Counted from the first letter of the stretch, positions 14,001 through 28,200 are shown. The stretch is DNA of 64,000 bases from Pycnopodia helianthoides (GCA_032158295.1 CM063243.1:15661635-15725634), one strand, 5' to 3'. The notes: generated by a model from the letters alone, not told the origin. Made by a program: numbers and translations.

Positions 14001-17000
14001 ACACTGACTATTACTACATGTACTATAGACTACGAGAGTCAATGTCCACATTTTCAAAGAGCTGCTCAGCAGCAAACATTGCTTAAAAACAATTCTTTTA
14101 CCTGGCTTGTAACTTGTTCTGGCTTGTAACTTGTTCTGGCTTGTAACTTGTTCTGGCTTGTAACTTGTTCTGGCTTGTAACTTGTTCTGGCTTTGTAAAT
14201 TGTTCTAGCTGGTAACTTGTTCTGGCTTTGTAACTTGTTCTAGCTGGTAACTTGTTCTAGCTTGTAACTTGTTGTGGCTTGTAACTTGTTGTGGCTTGTA
14301 ACTTGTTGTGGCTTGTAACTTGTTGTGGCTTGTAACTTGTTGTGGCTTGTAACTTGTTCTGGCATGTAACTTGTTCTAGCTTGCAACTTGTTCTGACTTT
14401 GTAACTTGTTCTAGCTTGTAACTTGTTCTAGCTTGTAACTTGTTCTAGCTTGTAACTTGTTCTGGCTTGTAACTTGTTCTGGCTTTGTAACTTGTTCTAG
14501 CTTGTACTAACTTGTTCTGGCTTTGTAATTGTTCTAGCTTGTAACTTGTTCTGGCATGTAACTTGTTCTAGCTTGTAACTTGTTCTGGCTTTGTAACTTG
14601 TTCTAGCTTGTAATTTGTAATGGCTTTGTAACTTGTTCTAGCTTGTAACGTATTGTCCCTTGTAACTTGTTCTGGCATGTAACTTGTTCTGGCTTGTAAC
14701 TTGTTTGATACCATTTTGGTATTACCCATATGATAAGCACTGTACACTCAATGCTTTCCAGGTCCTGTATAAATAAATCCACAGGCTACTCGGGTGAGAT
14801 TCGAACCCACGACCCCCACATTCTACAGCAAGTGTTTTGACCATTAGACTACCAAGAGTGCAGAGTGGCAAGAGGCCTGTTCGAATCCTGCCTTACTAGT
14901 AGCTGGTACTGCAGAACTTTGATGCTCTGCGAATTTGAGTCATTTGTACCAGTGGAGTAAAGTAAAAAAGTGTTAGACCAGTTTAAGAAGGTTAACTCTC
15001 TTGCTGTCTGACCATTCAATACCATTCACTGTGGTTTTGAATGATAGATAAACTATGCCAGCCTGCAATATGATACCATGAGGGAATGCATGTACACAGT
15101 ACACAGTTAGTTCTGTGCACAGTTGTGCCACAGTACACAACCTTGGCAGTCGAATGGTTTCAAATGGTTGGTCAACTCACTGGAAAATGTTGACAAGAGT
15201 CACATACAGTAGGAGGGTTAATGGAAAGATTTCCAAAGAGTTGTATAATTTTGTTCCTTCAAAATAGAGCCACTGGAAGAAAAATCTCTCAATGCATTCA
15301 AACAAAAATTGTACTTTACTCTTGATCTCAAAATCAAATGAGCATTCACAAAACTTTGTGAACATTTTGAACCAATACTGTTAGCCTGAAATACTTATTT
15401 CATTGGGAAAAACTTCATTTTACAGGCACTAAGCTAGCCAGCAATATCACACATGCTCTGTGCATAATGACAGTGCACAATTAATTTAGGCAACTGACAG
15501 TTGAGTGGTTTTTGAACGATCTGTCAATTACCTTGGAAATGCAACCAAGACCAACATGTACATGAGAAGACTTGGACACTTTTCAAGAGCACTAAATGTC
15601 AACTACTCGGCCCCAATTATCACACAGCTCAAGTAGTAATCTACATACGCCCAGCGGCTTTGTCAGTTTGTACCCCTGAGGGACCAAAATACTTCCCCCC
15701 CTTCACTGAAGTTGATTTGACAAAATCAACCGCTTTTGCTAACCATGCGTCACGGAGTGCTACCTGATACCCCACAAAATGTCAAATGGCAGTCAAGTCG
15801 GTACTCATAAAAAACTGTGGGCATACCGAGGTGAGTTTCAACAGAAGAGATTAGTGCTAATTTCCAAGAGAAATTGGTTGATCTTGCTGCTGTTCTGATT
15901 TTGGTTTGGTTTCGATTTTGTCAATGTTCCAAACATACATTCCTCTGAAAGGTGAGTGGCAGACCTATCAACATGCCACGACAGTAATGGGTGTCTTTTC
16001 AATATTACCCTTAACAAACATAATTGAGACATTTGAAACAACCTGTTCCAATCCAGACACATAAAAAAACCAGCAGATGAAGAAAAATATGAAGACATTT
16101 GTGAAGCACGGTCCTGCAACTCTACTTAAGGACCCAACTAGCAGCCCCATCCCATACACAAAACAAATATGGAAAAACAAAACAATCAGTACATGCTTAT
16201 TGTGTCTTAACCTCACTTGGGGAACTATATCTGCTTATGAAACGAGTAGCTTAGTAAGCACTTATAGTAAGTGCACCTGATATCCAGTACATAAATTACT
16301 CTTTATAAAATTGCATTCCAGCAAAAAAATTTAAATGCATCAGAAACAATTGAACATAGAATCTGTTTCAGTCATGCCAATGGAATTTAGAAGCTACTTC
16401 AGTCAAGCAATAGTATATGCCACTCCGATAAAGAATCAAATCGGAATCAAACCCACAAGACGTTTCAACAGACAAAGAAAGCGATGTGTTTAAGCAAATA
16501 CAGACCGTAATACAGCTCCATTTCCTTGGGGAGATGATAGCAGCCCTTCTGGAAGAAACCCAAGATGACGTTCATCACCGAGCTGCCACAGCCACTGAAC
16601 CATTGACACACAGCTCGCATCCTCTGCTTGAAATCCAACCAATCAAAACTAGGCACTTGCTCCATGATGGCTCTCTCTCTCTTTCTATGAATGGAAGAAT
16701 GAACCTCCTTCTCTCTCTATTGCTCTACAATTAAATCAGCTAGAGAATTCAAACTCTTGAGTCTCTCACCCCAGCAAGTTACCCACTCACCCAATGACGA
16801 GACCTGAACACATGACGTGGAGCCAATGACTAGGAACTACCGGGCATTCAACAACTTGATGTAGTGGCTGAGAAGCTAGTGGGGGCCTCTTTGGGTGACT
16901 CCACTATTTCGTAGGGGAAACCAAGGACACACATCCCCATTTATTTGAACAGCCCTCCAGAATAAACCAACCATTAAGTGACACATGAGAAAACCAAACC

Positions 17001-20000
17001 ATTAATTAAATTGATAAACTACAATACAAAACCAAATGAAGTTTCCTCTCCACTCCTCTTCGAAAACCCCCAAAACGACCACCCCTCCTTACACAAAATA
17101 TATATACATATCCTTAACGCACGTAAGCACTTCATTACTGTTCTCGTGGTACATGTAGCTAGTATCAGTGACTCACCCAAATATGACCAAACTTTGCGGT
17201 CAGAGTCATATAGCTTTTTAACGAGGAAGTATCCCAAGAAGACAGGTATCGAAGAGGGTACTGATTGAACTCTACAGAATGGCTCATTGAATATTGGCTA
17301 TAGCATCCTGATGTTATTTCCTCCTAGGTAATGGGTAAATTAAGCGAGCTCAACCAGAGGATACAGCCCGAAATACGTCTAATCCAACCCCTTTTTTTTC
17401 ATGAATACGGTATGTTCCAGGTTAAAAACTACACATTGTTAATAATCAACACTCGAGAAGATTGCTAGTAAGCAAAAGGCAGACTGCTATGAAAAAGCAG
17501 TAACTTGGCACACACACTCTGAAGTAGAAACTGCAGGACTCAAAAATAACGCTGGACAGCAGGCCTGAGGCCTGTGATTTTAGCATCAGTAAAATCATGA
17601 CAAGACAATCCCTGTTGTCTTGTGTTTTTCAATTGAATAAAATACCTCAATTTGGAATATCTTTGTGAAAAGGTGTTCATTATGAATCTTATAAATATAT
17701 TTCAATTGTACTGACGTACAATTACACATAAGATAAATGAGATAGATTTTCTCTTACTGCTTGTTCAACTCATTTAGATTAGGGTCTTGTAAAATAAATT
17801 CTGGTCCAGTAAACATTTTGAGCTACAAGCCCTGCAGTCTTGTGGATTCTACCCCAAAATTTGAGCCCTGGGCCTACTTTCATAGAGCTGCTTTAAAGCA
17901 GAAACTATTGCTTCACAATTTTCTGCTAAGCAAGAAATGAGCAAGATACCAGTCACAAATGGTACATGTGACATGCTATTTTGGCTGGTAAACCTTATTC
18001 TGGTAAGCATTAATGTTGTTGTGCTTAGCTACTTGTTGTGCTTAAGCAGCTCTTTGCAAATTGGGCCCTGAAGTGGTGGTGTTGGTCAACTGCGGTTGCA
18101 GAGCATGCTTTTTAAGAAGAGGTCAGAAGAGGTGAGAATGAGTACCTTGCATTCCTTTTGGATGAATAGAAGTTGGGAGGGAGACAAAACACAAATCTAT
18201 CTAATTGTCCATGCAGACCTAGTGATTGTCCAAGATATCACTCATGAAGTTTTTGTACGTTGTATGTATTTTAGTGTTTAATATCATTATTCTCGCTTTA
18301 AGAGAAGTGGTTCCAATGGGCATTCCAGTTATGATAACTTTTTTCAAACAGGCCTGGAATTTCATCTTTGAAGGGGCAAGGCCATTTTTTCAAAGGTTGC
18401 AAAATTCTGAAGGCTATGGCAGTATATTAAAGGGCCACCAAGGCCAAGACAGGGACTAACAGAGGCCATGGCCTTCATGGCCTACATGGCCTTCATGGCC
18501 TTCATGGCCTTCATGGCCTACATGGCCTTCATGGCCTTCATGGCCTTCATGGCCTACATGGCCTACATGGCCTTCATGGCCTACGTGGCCTACGTGGCCT
18601 TCGTGGCCTTCGTGGCCTTCATGGCCTTCATGGCCTACATGGCCTACATGGCCTTCGTGGCCTTCGTGGCCTACATGGTCTACATGGCCTTCATGGCCTT
18701 CATGGCCTACATGGCCTACATGGCCTACATGGCCTTCATGGCCTTCGTGGCCTACATGGCCTACATGGCCTTCATGGCCTTCATGGCCTACATGGCCTAC
18801 ATGGCCTTCGTGTAATTCCAGGCCTGAATTAAGCAAACAAATACTTTTATCCAAAAAAAACATGGCACCGATAGAACTTGTCAAACCATCTTTTCAAAGA
18901 TATACTGTCAGAAAAGTGAGGGAGAAAAGTCGTGATGATGAAGTTAAAGAGAACACTCCACAGCAGGCTAGCCAACATTGGTGAGACGCATTCACCCTGC
19001 GGCGTAACAGACCATTACATAACCGATCCAGCACGAGGCGGTTCTACGAGAAATGAATATGAACGTCTCCCATGTCTCACAGGAAATCAATCCCTAAGCC
19101 GAACGTTTCCCTCGCTAACTGATATCCTTCAGCAATCTCCCGGGCGCCCAATACACATGGGGACCAGGGAAGACATGAACTGTTAACAGCCTAAATGGAA
19201 GGGAGGAACTGTAGACAAACCTGCCCTTATTAGGCGAGGGGTTTATTAAGATATTTTAAATTACCTAGTAAGATGAATGGGTGTGGTGACTCTATGAGTT
19301 CTGCTATCTTAATGACACGGCGTAAAATGTGTGCCAAGGGTTTGTGTCAGCACCGTTGGGAGTATAAATATAGAGTTTTGTTTGATGCGCACTATTTCGA
19401 GTGGGGAAACAAAACGGGTTGATAAAAAGTATAGGGAACTTGTCGACTGGACTCTGTCTAGAGCAAAGACACATACGAGAGATCAACTCGAATGCGTGGA
19501 AAACTATCCATCACTGCAGTTTGTTTTTGTGCATTCATTGACATTAGACTGGGTCGCCGATCTAGTTTTTCCCGAACCACATTTTGTTTCCCCAACTAAA
19601 AATCAATTCTTCACAGACGTTAGCTTATTACCAAACTAAGCAACCCAACCAGCATTTACACAGCTTTTTTTTACTCAGTCACTGCTGACAAAAACAGTCT
19701 GAAACTGGGATCCAGTTCTCAGAAGTTAGATTCGAAATGATGGCATTTCCACCTTTTGATTTACCCCCGGAGTTATAGATTTCAAGGAGCTTTTTGGAAC
19801 AGTATCGTTAGTGTTGGACAAGTCAATCAAAGAGCATGGCTTATTTAATTTTGAGAAAAATACAGCATTTTTTTGTTTACCAGGCAGACTTTAAAATGTC
19901 TGAACTCTAGACAAAAGTCTGAAATTTACTTCATGACAAACTTTACGACAGCAAAATGACACAAAATATAAAATGAATGCGCTCGGAATCCAATTCCGAG

Positions 20001-23000
20001 GTTCAACTCCGAGGTTCGGTTTACTTTCACAACATTCACAGAGTGTAGTTCAGTTCTAAAAAAGACTACCCACCAGTATCTTGAAAAGCGTTGGCCGTCT
20101 CCACCAGATTATGCCAATCCAGATTAGCCGCAGAGTCCGGCAGGGGAAACAGGGATGGGTTGGATGTTCCGCGGTTATTGTTAGCGTTGAGGTCATCCTT
20201 GTTCTTCCTGGGCTCTGTAAAGTGGTTAATTAAGATCACGGTGGTTGAGCCTCATGATTTTAAAAATCCGAGTTGCGGGGGAATGAAAATTGGTCGGATT
20301 AAAATGGTGCCAGGGTACGGCTAGTTACAACCTCTACTTCGGTTCCAGGTCGGAGAGATCGGATTTACCACAACAAATAGTGGGAACCTTCATTTGTGAT
20401 GGGAAAGGGGAAGTGGGGTATTGCACATCTCTAAGGAAAAACTCCCTGATTCTCAGATTCTCCAGTAATAAACTGAAATAAAAAATCATTGGGACTCAAA
20501 TTTTGGCCAGGCAAGTCATTCCAAAGCTGCGAAATTCTACAACGAAATAAAACAAATCACACTCTATAAAACACAAATAAACATTCAATAAGAAGAACAT
20601 AAAACAACACACTGGATGCTTAACAACCAATCCGTCTATAAACCTATACATCATTTCTGGTCGTGTTCCCTGTATACATTAACAATCATGAACATGGACT
20701 CTCACAGCAAACAAAGAGACTGCAGCTGTTGCTAAGGGTGTTGCTATCGGCAGCCTATGCTTCAATGCATGTTGGCATGGCGATCAAGCCGCAGCAACAG
20801 CCACTAATTCAGACATGGCCTTAGAATGAGAGAAAAAGAAGAGAGCTGCATCCATGATAAAGATCTGTTGCTTATAACAACCAGAGCTCATTCAAGAAAA
20901 TATACACTAGACCACAGGTCCTGTAGCTCACAAGAAATATTCTTTACAAATTGTAAACTATTTCTTCCTTTCAAACAAACAGTTGCTGAAAGGTATGTTA
21001 AGAAAAACACTGGACTGGACTTGTTTGGTTGTGTGGTTACCGGAACAAAGTTAAAATAGCTGGACTGTGGTCAGTGGTCAAGTGGTTATTTGGAGTCGTG
21101 ATAACACATTCAAACAAACATCTACTGTACATACTGCAATATCCAACTATAAGTCAGCAATACCATGGATTGATCGAGTAGCTTGAGGGATTGTGCCACA
21201 TGCAACACACTGCAAGAGACCTTTAATACACACACAATGACATCACACACTCAAAACAGCTCCCTCACTGAGGTCAAACATTGACACATCATTAACCGAC
21301 AGATCAGTGGTATGACTTCAACACGTCTGCCTGCTCAATGTCTGGCCTCAGCTACGGTAGCATACGCAAATGGTCATGTACAAAACGAAAAACTTGCGAT
21401 CTAGTTAGAAGAAACAGAACTTATCTATCATTCTGAAAGTCAATTTTCGAAAAATACCAGTTTGAAATATTTAAAAGTCATAATCCAGAACAACTTTGTT
21501 TTTTAAACTGATTCAAAACTTGAATGAGTACAAAACCATTAGAACATATATCTAAAATGTTCTTTCCAAAGTATAACTCAGTCCTGGTTTTTATTTTAAA
21601 AGAAGAGCATTGCCAGTCATTTAAATTCTTAATTGTATCAAAGTAAAGGCAATAGAGCAGTCAAGTACATGCATAATTTCTGGTTGTTATTAAGTGATAA
21701 TGATCCACGACAGCATTCAATCAGACAAAGCATGGACAGTTATCAGACTGCGTAACACACAATGATCACAACCTACTTTTCTTCCCCTTGTTAGTCCTTA
21801 ACGGTTGTTGTGCTTTGGATCGTAAGGCTTGGTGGAGATAAAGATCAAAGGAAATTCATGCAAATGAGTTAAACACCTGATGATGCAGCTAAAGTAAGCT
21901 TTCGGGAGAAGGTTAATTAATTTTCCAGTTATCTTTTCCATGCATTGGTCCATCTGGGTGTTGTGCTTTTTTTCCGGATGAAATCTACAGTATTGACCCC
22001 TTGCCGACACAGAACATTCCTCCCCAAAATGCGCATCTACCTTTTCCATCATTATTAAGGTCATTTCCTTTGTGTACATTTTGACTCCCAAAACGGGGGA
22101 CAGGACAGGCACGTGTAAGTGCGCTGCGCGTCGTGCCAGGGGTCAATATCAAGTTCAAGGGCAACCACTGTCAAATCTATAACAGAGGGTAACAGAGTTT
22201 GTACAAGAATGCTATTAATTTGACATTGGTCTATCAAGTTTCTAGTCAGTTCTGATTGGTCGGCTACAGGCACCAACCTCAGGGACACGGTCCCTTCACT
22301 GGTACTCAACAACTCACATATTTTGTCATTAGACACTGGTAAATATATTCTTAAAGTTTTTTTTTAAAGGCTGGAGTTGGAATAGGGGTGGGGGATTTAT
22401 GATGGGAATGCATATCAGTAAATGGAAATACACTCGTTAATGGAAGACTTTTGAACGCTAGATGGCAGCAGACATACCACGTAAAATTCCATTGATCCCG
22501 TAGTTCTAAGCATGCGCACATTGCCAAGAACAATGGATTCACCTGGTAAGTCTGCTGCCACCTAGCATCCCAAAAGTCCCCCATAGTTACTGGTTGAGTG
22601 ATAGTGGGCTGTGTGTAAATGCTCAATGTAGGAACAAGCCTTATCGGTTATTAAATTGTTACATTCAGAAAAGTATGTGATTGTTAACACAGAAACAAAA
22701 CATCAGTGATAGGGTCAAATACAAAAATATCCATGAAAGAAAGACAATTTTGATACTTGTATTTCAACAAATGGGAGAGGGCAATGAATAAATGGTTTCC
22801 AATACTTTTTTATATTATTTGGCTTTACCCTTTCACCGATGTGTGTAAAGCACTGTATAGTCAGTAATGTTCTCTTTCCCCGGTGCAAATTTAACATCTA
22901 TTAAATACCTTTGTAGTTGTCGGGCGCCTGTGCGTTCTGGACCTCCGAGTTGGTACTCGTAAACAAAACATCATTATGGCTGTCCATGTCATAGCTATCC

Positions 23001-25219
23001 CTGCGAGGGGGACGATTGTATGGCCCACCCCCAGCGGCGATACTCTCATCAGAGTAAGTGCGATGTAGAGGCCCAGGTCTGCCGGCCTGAGCATGGTCCC
23101 TTGGTGGGTTGGCCTGTAAAGCAACAGGGTTTAATCACACATCATTTTATTGAGCAGTTGTTGGAAAATGACAACAGTAGAACAGATTCATTCTTGGATT
23201 TCAGAGTAATATACATATAGTTTGGATAATGGTATTTGTATGCAGTTTTTGCCACAACTTTCAATTAAAATTACATCACAGCAGTTATATAAACAACTTG
23301 TCAAGTTTCATGCATTTTAGCTTCTAAAACAAACACCTCATATTCAGCCAGTAACGTACGAACAGTAAAAGAGTTCACAATTTTTAATGTCACAATTGCA
23401 GTAGCTAGCCTAAAGGTTAAGCAAAATTTTGAAAATATATTAACAAAGAGAAATAGAGAAAAAAGGACAGAAGAAAAAGGTGAAATAAAAATGCAAAAGA
23501 AACAGTGTATTTTCAAGGGAATGTTGAAACGAGGGTGTGATTCTTTGCCAATGATTTGCGCTATTTTTGTATCTCGCATCTATAGCTCAAAAAGGCTTCG
23601 ACGGAAAACCTACAGAGCAGAATTAAAGTGAAAGAAATCTGTTCAGATTTGACATTTTTTTCTAAAAATAAATTGTAGCATTTAAGTAATTCAATCTCTG
23701 ATAAAGAAACTTTGTATTCATAGTTAGCGCAACTAAACATTTTCGATGTTCCTCCTACACTTCAAAAGAATGGAATTAAAAAAATTAAAAAAACAGCATG
23801 CAAAAGAGGAGAGACCTACTCAAGAGCAAAACAAAACCAGGGTTGCCACTCAGGAACACATCAGCCCAAACAACAACCACAGCCAAGAGTGAGATAGCAT
23901 ATTTACCCAGACATTCGGGAAACCAAGGAAGGCATCCCGAAAACGAGTCAGAGAACGACTCCTCTGAGGTACCCTTGAACCAAAGTGGATGGGGAGAGAG
24001 TGAGAGAAAATGGGCTTGGGCGGAAGAGGGGGAAGCTGGGCACAGTAAGGGAGCGGCGGAGGGGTGCTAGAAGGGGGCGGAGGAAAAGAGAAAGTCGGAG
24101 GAGAGCCAAGAGATGATGGTGAGACCGATGATGTGACGGCCTTCCTATTCACCTGTGGTCCCGATGAGGAAGATGCAGCTTTGGATGGCTCAATGTGGAG
24201 AGACTCGGGCGCGATTAGTTTTCGAAGGTTTTCCTGGACCTCGTTGCTTGCAGGAAGCGATTTGGACCCTGCCATTCCCTGGCGGAGTCGGGTGTTCAGA
24301 GAGTCGTTGGAATTTCGGACCTCTGTTGTTCTTCTGCATGGCATAGAAAATTGTATTCGTAAAATGTTATAGTGTTTGTAGAAAGTTCATGATACTGTAG
24401 AGAAACAAGTACATTGTAGCATGCTTTATTTAAAGCACATGGACAACATTGGTAATTGTCAAAGACCAGTATCCGCACTTTATGTGACCCAACATAAACA
24501 TTAAAAAACCTGCACAAATTTTGGCTCCATCGATCACAGTCACACAAAAATAGCGAAAAAAATCCTATATGTTTTCACTGTTTCAGATCATCAACAAATT
24601 TTGGTTTTGCAAGATCAAAACTAATTGCTTTACTCATTTTTTTTTTTAACATTTTTAATTTCAGGCAAAAATATTTCAAGGGAAGTTTTCGACCATAACC
24701 ATCTTTACACCATGTTTCTTGTGTGCAAACCTGTGAACACTTTATATTTTCAATCTTGCCAATGTTGTGTACTCCCTTTAACAAAATGCAAACATCAAGT
24801 ATTCAAAAGTTGTCCTTTTCTTCTCATGAAAATAAATCCTTCAATAGGGAGCCAAAAACCCCAAAGAATCTCTAAGAACTCATTGTATCAAACTCACCTG
24901 CGAGCGATTCTTGGACTAGTGCTACTTTCGCTGATACTGCTACTGGATGAAGCAGAGGGACCAGTTCTCTTGTGTCCACTACTCGTATAATCTCTCGGTC
25001 CAGTGCCGTGTACCGTGTTCCTACGAGCCTGCTCTGGACTTCGGTTAACCATGGGTGTACGCGGTAGACTGCCTCCATGAGACCGTAGATAGTCACCTCC
25101 TCGTTGACTTGACCCGCTGGAGTGTGTGGAGTGCGATTGCAGCGAGACGTCGCTCAGGTTGGAGCTGCTTGCCGCGGGGAGGTTGAGGTTGCTCGTTATC
25201 GGAGCCGGCCTCCCGACCC

Positions 25220-25257
<38 letters not shown>

Positions 25258-28200
25258 AAATGCTGCTGCTGCTCCAACTCACCCGGCGTCTGCTGCTCAG
25301 GATATAAATGCTCTGTTGGACTGTAACGTTCAGGCTTGCCGTACAGGTCGCTGCTGTCTCTGTACTCGCCCGGTATACTGTGTTGAACTGGTACGCTCAC
25401 AGGTAACATGCTGTAGCTCGGCTCAGCAACGTTGTCATGTGACGAGGCAATGCGGCTGTCATGGTAACCGTTGAGGTCGTCATTGGTGTCGTACCATTTC
25501 TCATCAAGAGGGTCCCCACCGGATGTGTGTTTTGGGGGCTAGGAAGAAAAGTAAAAGGGGGGGAAAAAATAAGAAGATTTAGTTGAAAGTGTGCACTGGC
25601 CTTTCAGTTCTCTGAAATTAAAATTCTTACAGCTAAATATGTTAACTGATATTTACTAAATGAATTGTTGTAAATGATTAAGTTCATAATAAAAATATAA
25701 TGACATCTGGTGGAGAAGGGACCTGAAAATGCAGGATGAATTACTAAGATTCTTGATAGTTTTTTGAAGTTCTCTAAAAAAAAAAATATTTACTTTGTGC
25801 CTACACAAAGATTGATAAAATCTTTAAAAAGAGCATCTATACTTTTTGCTCAGGGTCACTTTAAAAAAAAATTACATTTCATTAAACAATTTCCAAAAAG
25901 TGGTTATTCTTTATAAAAATACAGTGTTACAATCATGCATTAGTAAAGGGCAACAAATTTAATAATTGCAAATATATAACTTAAATAAGCCATGAAAAAC
26001 ATTCCCAGCATGTTCGACTATCATAATTCTTTGATGTAATATTTTGATAAATAGTTTGTAAAAAAAACCAGTTCTGCTTTATTATTGATTCATTCAATGC
26101 CTTAAAAGCAAGCATTATTTACCCAAATAGCGGTCTCCCAGTACATGGTCGCCATGTCATAGAGTAACTATGCAAGCTATTCTACAGGAATCTCTACTTC
26201 CCTGCGTTACAACTAACAAGACAGTATCCAAGACACCCCTACATGATTCCCATTCAAAATACTAGACAGGGCAATGACCAGTCTCAGTATGAAGGGAGCC
26301 CTCTGTTGACCAGGCACAGCTTTAATATTGCATTATTCTTATTATTGCATCACTTGGTGGGGTTTTTGTGCCGAGTTGACATTCAATGATGTCACAGGAT
26401 GGCATGTGACTCTTGTGTCTGTCTAGGTCAATTTTATTTTAGAGACAGCTGGACCAAATTCAGTATAAATTGTCAACAGACGTTTTTCTATAGCTTTCAA
26501 CTTAGCACATGTTTCTAATGACATGCCATGCCAATCTGAATTGATGACTTTGGCAGCAGTTGTGGCTGAATTTCAGCTGCAGCCACAAGCCATAGCCGTA
26601 ACCGAAGTCGCTTACACCGACATACTTGGATAGAAAAAAAACCTTGGCTGAACCAAAACTGTTTATCATACGTTTTTCCTCATGAAATTGGTGCACTATG
26701 TTATTTATATAAAACACAAAATTGATGTGTATGTACTATTAACCTGTGGATTCTTGTGTACTTCAAGTGCAAATAATTTTTGACTGATACTAGAATCACC
26801 AATATTTTTCCATATATAATTACCGACATTAAAGCTTTTCCATTTATATTCTTTCTCAGTAAGAATCTATAGCTTTAAAGAAATGAATGATGGAATAAAT
26901 GCTGAAGAAACCATTCAGTGTACTTACACTTTAGATTTGACCAACTCCTTTTTTAAGCCAAGTTCAATGAACATTAATAGATAAAGAATGTTAATTTCTT
27001 GACTCACCACTCGATAGTGACTGTTGGGCGCGGCGAATGGGGGAGGATTCCCTCGCTCACGATTCCCCTCGGGATACGTTGCAGATTGCTGATGACGTCC
27101 TGACCGTTGCCACGAGGACTTAGACGAGTCGGACAAAACTGTAGGACAATCAGACCATTTTTTTTGTTACTGAATCGTGAGGAGATGGTTTATAATAGGA
27201 GCAGAGGGTTGTACCTAGACTTGGTTCAAGTCGGGTTTCGTGCTAAACAGAGTCAATGGTACATGCTAGCGCTGATGAGCTTTTTAAATGTGCGCCCTCT
27301 AGTGCCAATTAGTTGCCAATCCAGACAGTTGGATCGCGAAACCCGACTTGGCGAATCCGCCACAGGTTTGTGCACGGCCTATGGAGCTTATCTACCATTT
27401 GGGTAGCAGCCAATGAGGTTGCAGCATTCAGCGAATCAATATGCAAATAAATCTTAACTTTGACCTCCACTGTGAGAACGCAACGACGTTGGGTCAAGTC
27501 TAGGTTGTACCAAGCAGAGCTGAATATTCTCTTGAGTTGAATAGGACTTTTAGTGATATCATTATTTTAAAAACAGAGTAAAATGTAAAATGGTGAGAAA
27601 CAAAACAGATATGTACTGGACTGTGGATGATTGACACAGAATGTGAATCATGGACTCTTTGCTCCCTCATGTTTACTTCACTTTACATTGTTCTATTTAG
27701 TTAATAAATTTCTATTTGGTTCATGATTTCTATTTGGTTCATGATTTCTATTTGGTTCATGATTTTCTATTTGGTTTATGATTTCTATTTGGTTTATGAA
27801 TTCCATTTGGGTCATAATTTCTATTTGCTCCATGATTTCTATTTGCTCCATGATTTCTATTGGGTCCATGATTTCTATTGGGTCCATGATTTCTATTTGG
27901 TCCATGATTTCTTTTTGGTTCATGATTTAGATTTGGCTCATTATTACTTTTTCGTTCAAGATTTCTACTTGATTTATGATTTCCATTTCTGTAATTTTGT
28001 TTCTCCTATTTTCATATTTTTTTTCTTTTTCAAGGGAAGAAAGATCATTGCTCTTACCTCTGCCTCTAGTGTAAGGCTCTAATTTATCCTCCATCGAGTT
28101 CTGTCTTGCATGTGAGCTACCATCACCAGCTACTCGATTGAGTTCATCTTGTGAGCCCATATTCTTAGATTGCCTGACGGCTGCTTGTGATGAGATCTGC

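Larger units (their letters stand above)
6574..20073 (-). other. Intron 20 (13.5 kb, largest intron)
   Basis: No exon of the gene could be recognised in this span, although phases on both sides join cleanly (phase 1). It is full of repeats listed separately: paired CCCTC-ended MITEs, a TTAA MITE, a 17-bp minisatellite, a GGCC 9-bp array, a G24 homopolymer at 10391-10414 and a tRNA-like SINE piece. A remnant of the 'GGGCCCAATTTCAT' repeat family lies near 7160-7315. A hairpin of AGGAGAGC arms around an A/T loop lies near 8474-8505. Confidence 0.75.
27139..28057 (-). other. Intron 15
   Basis: 0.9 kb containing an inverted-repeat element (27211-27510) and an 18-bp minisatellite (about 27708-27960) close to the exon 15 donor. 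Confidence 0.8.

Noticed and set aside
18456..18884. 142-residue minus frame of Gly-His-Val/Glu repeats and 115-residue plus frame of Met-Ala-Phe/Tyr repeats
   Set aside because: Both are products of a 9-bp tandem array with a period divisible by three, inside an intron. No start context, splice fit or family supports a protein.
27693..28082. Long frames of FYLVHDF (plus) and IEIMDQ (minus) repeats
   Set aside because: 18-bp minisatellite in intron 15. Only the first part on minus continues from exon 15, past a good donor.
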